Of a stretch of DNA of 62,097 bases, positions 24,257 to 32,500 are shown in pieces; the first letter of the stretch is position 1, and every line of letters begins with the position of its first letter. This DNA is from an uncultured Geobacter sp. Lineage in GTDB: Bacteria; Desulfobacterota; Desulfuromonadia; Geobacterales; Geobacteraceae. The stretch lies in NCBI GenBank assembly GCA_937886325.1, contig CALABV010000148.1:1-62097 (forward strand), written 5' to 3'. The translations under genes were made by a program, and so were the position numbers. Below the pieces are notes generated by a model, which ran no database searches, was not told the DNA's origin, and worked only from the letters and a program-made list of their open reading frames with translations.

Positions 24257-25125
24257 GCGGGCTTTCGGTAGATGGTGGAGTTGACCTGAACCAGGGGGAC
24301 ATCGAGTCCGTTAATGGTCTCCGAGTGGCCGAGAAACAGGTGGCCGCCCGGCTGCAGATGCCGGCAGAAATTATTGATGACCTTTTCCTGGGTCGGCCGG
24401 TCAAAATAGATGAGCACGTTGCGGCAGAAGATGATCTGCATCCGATCCCGGATCCCGTATCCATTGTCGAGAAAATTGAGGCGGCGGAAGGTGATGAGGG
24501 ACCGCATCTCGGGCGCCATCCTGACGATTTTCCGGTTCCTGTCCTTGCTGCGCATCAGGTATCGTTTTCGCAGTTCATGGGGTACGGGGGCGATCTTTTC
24601 CTCATCGTACACGCCCCGGTGGGCCGCTTCTAATACGCTGGTGCAGATGTCGGTCGCGAGGATGGAAAAGGTGAAGTGCTCGCGGGTCCGCGCATATTCA
24701 CTCAGGACCATGGCCAGGGTATACGGCTCTTCCCCGCTGGAGCACCCGGCGCTCCAGATCTTTACACGGTTGCTCGTCATGGAGGGCAGCAGCTCGGGCA
24801 GCACATTTTCCGTCAGATAGGTGAAATGTGCCGGTTCGCGAAAGAAATCGGTCTTGTTGGTGGTCACCGCATCGATCATCGGTACCATCTCGACCTGCCT
24901 GCCTTCCGGACTTGTCAGAAATTCGTAGTAATCCCGGAACGAATGCATTTCGAGGCTGCGCAGGCGTTTCCGCAGCCTCGACTCAAGCATGTGTTTCTTG
25001 ACGTCGGGCATCTTGATGCCGCAGACACCCGCGATGAGCGCGCTGAAACGCCGGAAATCCTTGTCTGTCAAGGCGGCGGCATGGTGCGAGGGCCTGTGGG
25101 TATCCGGGCTGGATGGATGGTGCAT
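24253..25125 (-). CDS. cheR: CheR receptor methyltransferase
   Basis: 290 residues. The N-terminal helical domain is followed by the SAM-binding core with IWSAGCSSGEEPYTLAM (motif I), ILATDICTSVLEAAHRGVY and the later MQIIFCRNVLIYFD. It methylates glutamates on chemoreceptors using SAM. The large receptor upstream ends in a pentapeptide that could tether this enzyme. It is followed by cheD with a four-base overlap and lies 73 bases after the cheA stop. Confidence 0.95.
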   Translation of the reverse strand: MHHPSSPDTHRPSHHAAALTDKDFRRFSALIAGVCGIKMPDVKKHMLESRLRKRLRSLEMHSFRDYYEFLTSPEGRQVEMVPMIDAVTTNKTDFFREPAHFTYLTENVLPELLPSMTSNRVKIWSAGCSSGEEPYTLAMVLSEYARTREHFTFSILATDICTSVLEAAHRGVYDEEKIAPVPHELRKRYLMRSKDRNRKIVRMAPEMRSLITFRRLNFLDNGYGIRDRMQIIFCRNVLIYFDRPTQEKVINNFCRHLQPGGHLFLGHSETINGLDVPLVQVNSTIYRKPA

Positions 25126-25198
25126 GGAAATCTTTCCTGAGTACGCGGAGTCCGTTTTTACATAGGTTGACGGGATGTAATGCGCGACGACACGCGGC

Positions 25199-27280
25199 CT
25201 ATCCCCACTTCACCAGTTGCGGTATGTCGAGGATAAGCGCCACCGTGCCGTCGCCCAGGATGGTCGCCCCTGATATACCATGGACATTGTGGTAGACCTT
25301 TCCCAGGGACTTGATAACGGTCTGGTGCTCGCCGATCACCGTATCCACCAGCAGACCGACCCGCTCCCCGTCGATGGAGGTGATGACAACCTGCTGGATG
25401 TCGGGGGCGTCGCCCTTCAGCTCGAACCGCTTTCTGAGCGGAACATACGGAACCATATGGCCGCGCACGTTGGCCAGGTCTTTTCCGTGTGCCGCCTCGA
25501 TGTCCCTGCCGGTCAGGACCACGCACTCCTCCACGAAGGAAAGGGGCAGGACGTACCGGTCGTTGCCTATCTTCACCAGCAGGCTTTCGATGATGGCAAG
25601 GGTAAGGGGGAGCCGGATGGTGATGGTGGTTCCTTCACCCTTGCGGCTGCTGATCTCGATGGCGCCGCGCAGCGCTTCGATGGCCTGCTTGACCACATCC
25701 ATGCCCACGCCGCGCCCGGACACGCCGGTTATCTTCTTGGCGGTTGAGAAACCGGGGGCGAAGATAAGGCCGAACAGCTCCTTTTCCGAGAGTTCGGCGG
25801 TTTCGGATATGAGGCGTCTCTCGATGGCCTTGGCGCGGATGGCGTCCTTGTCCAGCCCGGCGCCGTCGTCCTGGATGGTGATGAAGACGCAATCGCCCGA
25901 ATGCTCAGCCATGAGCCGGACGGTCCCATGGCGGGGTTTGCCGTGCGCCTCGCGCACCTCGGGCGACTCGATGCCGTGGTCGATGCTGTTGCGGATGATG
26001 TGCACCAGGGGGTCGTTCAGGCGCTCGATGACGGTCTTGTCCAGTTCCGTGCTGGCGCCCTCGGTTATCATCTCCACTTCCTTGCCGAGATCGTCGGACA
26101 GGTCGCGCACAAGGCGTTTGAACTTGCCGAAAGTGCTGCCGAAGGGCATCATGCGGATGTTGAGGGTGCTGTCCCGCAGCTCCGAGGTCAGCCGTTCCAC
26201 CTCTTCCGCGATGAGGGTGAGGTGCGGGTCGTTGCGAAATGCCGCGGTCTGGGTGAGCCGCGCCTGCACCGTCACCAGTTCGCCCACCAGGTTCACCAGG
26301 GTGTCCAGCTTATCCGACGGCACCCGGATGCTGGATGCCGTTTCCGTGGTCTGCCTTCTCTGCCGGACCTCCCTCACCTGCTGCTGCTCCACGAGCGCCG
26401 CTTCGATCTTCGAGGGCTCGGCCAGCCCTTTCTCCACCACGAGTTCGCCGAAGAGTTTCCTGCTCTCCAGCACCTTCACCATGTCTTCCGCTGTGAGGTC
26501 GCCCCGTTCCACGAGGATATGGCCGAGCTTTTTCTGTTCTACCTGGTCAAAGGGGAGCGAGCTTTCATCGATAACGTCGATGCGCAACTCGCTGTCCTCT
26601 TCCACGAAGATGAACACGTCCCGTATGGCGTTGTCTCCGCGGCTGGTGGTCAGGATGATGTCCCAGTACGTGTAGCAGAATTCCGGGTTCAGCTCGTCAA
26701 GGGGCGGAATTTCATTGAGGTGGGCGACCACCCTGCATTCGCCCAGTTCGCGCAGCTCGTTCAGAAGCAGGATCGGGTCGGTGCCGGTGAGATAGATGTC
26801 CTGCGCCGGTTTGAAGCGTATCCGGTAGGTCTTTTCGCTGGAACGATTTTCGGAAGGAGAGGATGCGGAACCCGTCTTCGCTTTTTCGGGCGAGTCTTCC
26901 GTTCCGGAGCGCGCCATGTTCATGAAGACGTCCTTCAGCCGCCGTATTTCAGCCTCATCCGCGCCGCCGGCGCCCCCCAGCATGGCCCGGATCAGATCAC
27001 AGGACTTGAGCGTCGAATCGATGAGCGACTTGTCCACGGATACCAGGCCGCCGCGGACCTTGTCGTAGACCGTTTCCACTTCATGGGTGAATTCAGCGAT
27101 GTCGGTGAAGCCGAACATGGCGCCCGAACCCTTGATGGTGTGCATGGCGCGAAAGGTGCGGCCGATCATTTCCTGATTGTCCGGGTTCTCTTCCAGTTCC
27201 AGCAGCGCTGATTCAAGTTCCGCAAGGAGCTCGTAAGCCTCTTCCCTGAATGCTTCCTTGTGCTGTTCGTTCATCACCAT
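25199..27280 (-). CDS. cheA: CheA chemotaxis histidine kinase
   Basis: About 693 residues. The P1 phosphotransfer domain has the phospho-His in AMHTIKGSGAMFGF; a P2-like region follows. An extra segment then has two similar helical blocks (LGHILVERGDLTAEDMVKVL and FGELVVEKGLAEPSKIEAAL), like the N-terminal domain of type II secretion ATPases. The rest is the dimerisation, kinase (HIIRNSIDHGIE, VSGRGVGMDVV) and CheW-like domains. It phosphorylates CheY and CheB. ATG 27280 was chosen; ATG 27274 is possible. Its start overlaps the STAS gene. Confidence 0.95.
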   Translation of the reverse strand: MVMNEQHKEAFREEAYELLAELESALLELEENPDNQEMIGRTFRAMHTIKGSGAMFGFTDIAEFTHEVETVYDKVRGGLVSVDKSLIDSTLKSCDLIRAMLGGAGGADEAEIRRLKDVFMNMARSGTEDSPEKAKTGSASSPSENRSSEKTYRIRFKPAQDIYLTGTDPILLLNELRELGECRVVAHLNEIPPLDELNPEFCYTYWDIILTTSRGDNAIRDVFIFVEEDSELRIDVIDESSLPFDQVEQKKLGHILVERGDLTAEDMVKVLESRKLFGELVVEKGLAEPSKIEAALVEQQQVREVRQRRQTTETASSIRVPSDKLDTLVNLVGELVTVQARLTQTAAFRNDPHLTLIAEEVERLTSELRDSTLNIRMMPFGSTFGKFKRLVRDLSDDLGKEVEMITEGASTELDKTVIERLNDPLVHIIRNSIDHGIESPEVREAHGKPRHGTVRLMAEHSGDCVFITIQDDGAGLDKDAIRAKAIERRLISETAELSEKELFGLIFAPGFSTAKKITGVSGRGVGMDVVKQAIEALRGAIEISSRKGEGTTITIRLPLTLAIIESLLVKIGNDRYVLPLSFVEECVVLTGRDIEAAHGKDLANVRGHMVPYVPLRKRFELKGDAPDIQQVVITSIDGERVGLLVDTVIGEHQTVIKSLGKVYHNVHGISGATILGDGTVALILDIPQLVKWG

Positions 27281-27639
27281 GTCTCGCACTCCGCCTTCTC
27301 AACGCTCCTGTCGACCCACAGGCACCGGTGGTCGCCGGTGTCCACGCATCCCACATGTCGGAGATACCCTGTTTCCCGGATGGTCTCCCGGAATCCGTCG
27401 CGCGGATTGATAATCATCAGCGTTTTGTCTCTCGAAACCGCGGTCCTATGGGCGGAGCAGAGCACTTGCAGGCAACAGAGGTCGATTGCGTCAACCGCCG
27501 AAAGGTCGACGGTCAGGTTCGCCGAGGACGTCAACGCATCGCCGACCGCTTCTTTCAGCCCAGCCGCGTCCTCTATTGTCAGGGATTCGCTCAGGGCAAG
27601 GGTCCCGGTGTCTCCCGACACATTGAATGTAGTGTTCAT
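27274..27639 (-). CDS. STAS-domain protein (anti-sigma factor antagonist type)
   Basis: 121 residues with a STAS fold: TGTLALSESLTIEDAAGLKEAV, then LTVDLSAVDAIDLCCLQVL. In typical antagonists the DLS motif is followed by DSS, where Ser is phosphorylated; here the site reads DAIDLCCLQ, so that Ser is missing. STAS genes often sit before cheA in such operons, where the role is unclear. ATG 27639 follows AAGGAG; the stop overlaps the cheA start. Confidence 0.85.
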   Translation of the reverse strand: MNTTFNVSGDTGTLALSESLTIEDAAGLKEAVGDALTSSANLTVDLSAVDAIDLCCLQVLCSAHRTAVSRDKTLMIINPRDGFRETIRETGYLRHVGCVDTGDHRCLWVDRSVEKAECETW

Positions 27640-27774
27640 CGTATCTCCTTGATGCGGGCGCCGCGCAGCAGACATGCGGTGGTTCCCATATCGTCGGACG
27701 GATCGATTCCGCGCCGCGGGATGAATCCCGGAAGTATCGTTACATGTACCGATGGGACGGAAATCAACGGCGTG

Positions 27775-28140
27775 CTATTTCACGAATTTCTTCACGGTGT
27801 CAAGCAGTTGATCCGGCTTGAAGGGTTTGACGATCCAACCGCTCGCCCCGGCCTGTTTGCCGGCCATTTTCTTGCTGTCCTGGGATTCCGTGGTCAGCAT
27901 GACGATGGGCGTGAATTTGAATCCGGCTTTGCCGCGCAGTTGTTTGATCAGCTCGATGCCGTCCATTTCCGGCATGTTCAGGTCGGTGATCACCATGGCT
28001 ATCTTGGCGCCGTCCAGTTTCGTCAAGGCGTCCTTGCCGTTGGCGGCGGCAATGACGTCGTACCCCGCGTCCTTCAGGGTGAAAGAAACCATCTGCCGCA
28101 TGGAAGCCGAATCAACAACAATAAGAAGTGTGTGTGCCAT
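27775..28140 (-). CDS. cheY: CheY-like single-domain response regulator
   Basis: 121 residues, all receiver domain: TLLIVVDSASMRQMVSFTL, phospho-Asp in MVITDLNMPEMDGIEL, Thr in VMLTTESQD and Lys in GWIVKPFKPDQL. The N-terminal acidic pair is VVDS and not DDS, so one metal-binding Asp is replaced by Val. It should carry the signal from CheA to the motor or another output. It lies between the second receptor and the STAS gene. Confidence 0.9.
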   Translation of the reverse strand: MAHTLLIVVDSASMRQMVSFTLKDAGYDVIAAANGKDALTKLDGAKIAMVITDLNMPEMDGIELIKQLRGKAGFKFTPIVMLTTESQDSKKMAGKQAGASGWIVKPFKPDQLLDTVKKFVK

Positions 28141-28225
28141 TCTTTTTTTCCCTCGTGAAGTAGTGCTGTTAATCGGTATCGTCCGAAGTATCTCCGGCTG
28201 TCATTCCTTTTTCCGCCCTTCGGTG

Positions 28226-29434
28226 TCAGTCGAAGAAGACGCAGGAACCGGACCCGGATTCCCCGTCTTTCGATTCGCCCTTGGCCATGGCCTGTTTCAT
28301 GGTTTCCCGTTCCGATTCCATGGTGTACATGTCTTCCAGCCACGACATGCCGCCGTCCGTGCTCCCCGATCCGCTGAGCGGACCGCCGCCCTCCAGTATC
28401 CGCGCCAGCTCTTCGGATTCCGCTTTGAGGGCCTGGAGCGGTTCGATGACATGCTCGATCTTCTGTCGCGTTATATCCTGGAACTGCATGGAAATAACAA
28501 TGCCTCCGATGTCCTTGGCCAGGGCCTCCGTTTCCGTGGACAGGCTGTCCAGCTCGTTTTGCGCCGTGAGCATGACGTCGTTGAGTTTGCTCAGGGTGTC
28601 GTTCATGATCTCTTCCGACTCCCGTGAGCGGAGCTCCGTGGCTTCGGCGCTCTTTTCCGTTTCTCCGTACATGCAGGAAATCTCCGATTCAACGGCCCGG
28701 ATAAGCTTGCCTATCTCGCTGGCCGCGGTCGTGGAACGCGCCGACAGCTTGCGTACTTCATCCGCCACCACGGCAAAGCCTCTGCCGTGTTCACCGGCGC
28801 GCGCCGCCTCGATGGAGGCGTTCAGGGCAAGCAGGTTGGTCTGGTCGGCGATATATTCTATCTCATGGACAACTTCACGGATGTTTTCCATGGTGTGGGT
28901 TACCTTCCGCATGTTTTCAAGGGTGTGGAGGGCAACGTCGTTGACGCTGTGCAGGTTGGCCATCACCGCGCCCAGCGCCTCCCGGCTGAGTTCGATGAGC
29001 GCCTTGCCGTCTCGGCCGTCGCCCTCCGCCAGCTCTCCGAAGGCGTTGGCGGCCTTGGACGCCTGGTTTCGCGCCCTGGAGACTATTTCCATGAAACTTT
29101 CGCCGATTTCCAGCACGGCCGTTTCCGTCTCCTTGATTACCACATCAAGTTGGCTTGTCAGCACCGGGATAAGGAGCGTGCTCCTTTTCAGCATGTCGCG
29201 GACCGGCGCCAGATCCTGTGCCGGCGGCGCGTCGGGGGTGGTTTCCCCGATAGGGTCGACCTCTGTAGCGTTTTCCTTTCTCGAGGACAGCAGGTGGAGC
29301 GCGACGGCCATGCCGGCAGCGAGCACGCAGGCGGAGGCGATTCGTGTCGCGGCGTGGGGGATGAGAGCGGTGGATGCGACGGCAAGCAGCAGTATGCTGG
29401 TGATTGTCGCGATTTTTCTGGTTACTGGGATCAT
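28226..29434 (-). CDS. Methyl-accepting chemotaxis-like protein without sensor domain
   Basis: 402 residues. Two hydrophobic segments near the N-terminus (about 8-45) leave almost no periplasmic loop. A helical region and a receptor signalling tip follow (ADQTNLLALNASIEAARAGEHGRGFAVVADEVRKLS). There is no HAMP or ligand-binding domain, and the C-terminus ends without a CheR-tether motif. The protein may sense cytoplasmic or membrane state, or assist the large receptor encoded before it. It is separated from that gene by 115 bases with a hairpin. Confidence 0.85.
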   Translation of the reverse strand: MIPVTRKIATITSILLLAVASTALIPHAATRIASACVLAAGMAVALHLLSSRKENATEVDPIGETTPDAPPAQDLAPVRDMLKRSTLLIPVLTSQLDVVIKETETAVLEIGESFMEIVSRARNQASKAANAFGELAEGDGRDGKALIELSREALGAVMANLHSVNDVALHTLENMRKVTHTMENIREVVHEIEYIADQTNLLALNASIEAARAGEHGRGFAVVADEVRKLSARSTTAASEIGKLIRAVESEISCMYGETEKSAEATELRSRESEEIMNDTLSKLNDVMLTAQNELDSLSTETEALAKDIGGIVISMQFQDITRQKIEHVIEPLQALKAESEELARILEGGGPLSGSGSTDGGMSWLEDMYTMESERETMKQAMAKGESKDGESGSGSCVFFD

Positions 29435-29504
29435 ATGTCCGCCGTTCCTTTATGTTTGGGCTGAATGCCGGATTTTCAAAAATAAACAGATCATTATACG
29501 CAGG

Positions 29505-29535
29505 ACGCCATGCGGCAAGGCTAACCGCATGGCGT
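29505..29535. terminator. Hairpin between the two receptor genes
   Basis: ACGCCATGCGG and CCGCATGGCGT form an 11-bp perfect stem with a 9-base loop. On the gene strand no T-run follows, but TATAAT (29493-29498) lies just downstream, so the hairpin may partly end the first transcript while a weak internal promoter restarts it. Confidence 0.45.
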
Positions 29536-29549
29536 TTCTCCTGTTTTGA

Positions 29550-32500
29550 CTAGAATCTCTCGAATTCCGAATCGAGGGAGTCGTTATCCATGTTCAGGTT
29601 GAATCCGACGTTGACGTTTCCGTTTTTTTGCCGAGAGGAAGCCTCGTTTCTCGGAAGGAAATTCAGCGCCGGCTTTCCGGCCTCGATTTTCTTCAGCGGG
29701 GCGGGCTTGGCTGAGAAATCCGCCCGTGTCGTTTCGGTGCGGAAGAAGGCCACCGCGCCCTGGAGATGCTCGGCTTGGGCGGAGAGTTCTTCCGCGGTGG
29801 AGGACATTTCTTCCGCCGCGCTGGCGTTCTTCTGGATGACCTGATCGAGCTGCTGGATGGCGCGGTTGATCTGCTCGGCGCCGGAGTCCTGCTCGCGGCT
29901 GGCCGCCGTGATCTCCTTCACCAGATCCGCGGTCTTTTCGATGCTCGGCAGGATGTTGGCAAGGAGCGACCCGGCCTTTTCCGCGATCTCGACGCTGCTG
30001 GCCGACAGTTCGCTGATTTCGCCCGCTGCCGCCTGGCTCCGTTCCGCCAGCTTCCTGACTTCTGCCGCGACCACGGCGAAACCCTTGCCGTGCTCGCCCG
30101 CACGGGCCGCCTCGATGGCCGCGTTCAGCGCCAGCATGTTGGTCTGGCGGGCGATTTCCTCGACGATGTTAATCTTGTCCGCGATCTCCTTCATGGCCGA
30201 TACGGTCAGGGCCACGGCCTTGCCGCCCTCGTTCGCCTCTTCCGATGACTTTACCGCGATTTTTTCGGTCTGCATGGCGTTGTCGGCATTCTGCTTGATG
30301 TTGGCCGACATCTGTTCCATGGAGGACGACGCCTCTTCGGCCGCGGCCGCCTGTTCCGTCGCGCCCTGGGACATCTGCTCGGAATTGGCGCTCATCTGCC
30401 TGCTTCCCGAAGCCACGTTGTCCGCCGCTCCCTTTACGTCGTTCACGACGCCGTTCAGCTTTTCGACCATGCTCGCCAGGGCGATCATCAGCTCGTCCTC
30501 CGCCGAGCGCGGTTTTACGGTGACCATCAGGTTGCCGTCGGCAATCTCCTTGGTTACCTCGGTTATCTCCTCCATGGCGTCTTTCACTTCTTTCAGGCTG
30601 GTGTTGATTTTCGTGAAGTTTTCGTGCGCTTCCCTGGTGTATTGATCCGCGGGCTTGATGTTCAGGTCGAAGCCAAGGTCCCCCTTGGCCAGGAGCAGCA
30701 GGTTGTTTGCCAGACGGTCCACCTCTTCGTTGGTGTAGTCCTTGTTGGTGATCATGGCGGTGAGATCCTGCACAACCTCCACGTAGCCCAGTTTCTCGCC
30801 CTTTTTGTTGAGCAGGAACGAGGTGTCCTGCTTGCACTTGGAACCGTGCCAATCGAAGAAGCTCTCCGTGACGCCGCGGTTCAGCTGCTTGATGCCGCAG
30901 CCTTCGTTATTGCAGATGTTTGCCGCTGCGTTGCTGCACGGCAGGCCCTGTGCCGATACGCGGTCCTTGATGCGTCCCGCTTCCACGAGCAGCTTCTCGA
31001 ACGGCTTGTTCATGAAGGTCCAGTTCATATCCATATCGGTGACGTGAATGGGGAACGGCACGGCATCGATGATTGCCTCGTACCAGACGTTTTTGTCCAC
31101 GACGGTGTCGAGGGTCTTGTTTATCCCTTCGACGATGGTCCGGTATTCGCCGTTATGTTTGGTCGCTTCGGCCCTCTTGTCGAAATCCCCGCTCAGGGCC
31201 GCCTGCACCAGGCCTTCGGTGTCGTGGATCATGCCTCCGACGGCGTTTTTCACCTCCGCTAGGCTGCTGTTTATCTTGACGAAGTTTTCGTGCGCTTCCT
31301 GGGTGTACTGGTCGGCTTCGGCCAACTGCAGGTCGAAATTCAGGTCGCCGTTGGCGAGCATGAGCAGGTTGGCGGCCATCTTCTCCACATGGTCGGCAGT
31401 ATAGTCGCGCGCCTTGATGATGGCGGTAAGGTCCTGCACTACTTCCACGTAGCCGATCTTCTCGCCCTGCTTGTTGACGAGGAACGAGGTGTCCTGTTTG
31501 CACTTGGAACCGTGCCAGTCAAAGAAGCTTTCCGGCACTCCCTTGTTGAGCTGTTTTATGCCACAGCCGTCGGTGTTGCAGATGTTGGCGGCGGCGTTGC
31601 AGCAGGCCATGCCCAGTGCCGATGCGCGGTCCTTGATCTGTCCTGCTTCCATGAGCAGTTTCTCGAACGGCTTGTTCATGAAGGTCCAGTTCATGTCCAT
31701 ATCGGTAACATGGATGGGGTAGGGCACGGCGTCGATAATCGCTTCGTACCAGACGCTCTTGTCCACGACGGTGTCGAGGGTCTTGTTGATGCCTTCCACG
31801 ATTTTCTGGAAATCTCCGGTGTGCCGTTCCACATCGGCCCGTTTTTCGAATTCACCGTCCAGGGCCGCCTGGACGAGCATGTTGACGTCTTCCACCAGGT
31901 TGTTCACATTGTTGATGCTGTTGTTCAGGCTTTCCTTGATTTCCTCGAAATCGCCCTGGTATTCGGTGGTGATCAAGTCCGGAATCTGCCCCATGCCGAT
32001 CTGGGCCACGCACTGGGCCGTGGCGTAGAGGGGTCCGATGACCGCGTCGAGGGTATTGTTGACGCCGGTGATGATGGCGCGGAATTCACCCTGGTGCTTG
32101 TCGGCGTCGGCGCGGGTCAGGAGCCTTCCCGCCATCGCTTCGTCCGCCAGTATGGTGACATCGGCGACAAGCGCTTGTACCGCCTCGGTCATGCCGATCA
32201 AGGCCGGAAGCAATTCGTCGTTTTCCGAGCGTTTGCCCGCACCGTCATTAACGGCCTTCAGATCTTGCAGGCCGCTGAGATCGCCTGCCGCGATATTGCG
32301 GGCTGCCGCCGTGGCGTTGAGAAGCCGCTCCCGAACATCATTCACGGCGCGGCCCACTTCGGCGTAGACGCCCTGGTAGTATCCCTCGACCTTTTCTGTA
32401 TGGTCGTTGACCGCCATCTTCTGCAGAACGTTGTTTGCCTCAACGAGCCCGCCGAGCCCGTCGATGCAATTGTTGAGATTGCCGCGCATCTGCTCGAACG

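Noticed and set aside
25311..26675. Long plus-strand frames opposite cheA (454 residues) and nearby (436 residues at 25901-27211)
   Set aside because: Ser/Arg/Met-rich shadow of the conserved CheA frame; no domain can be recognised.
31209..31874. The tandem PAS repeat as an assembly duplication
   Set aside because: The two copies differ at many positions, including amino-acid changes, which a duplicated assembly segment would not.
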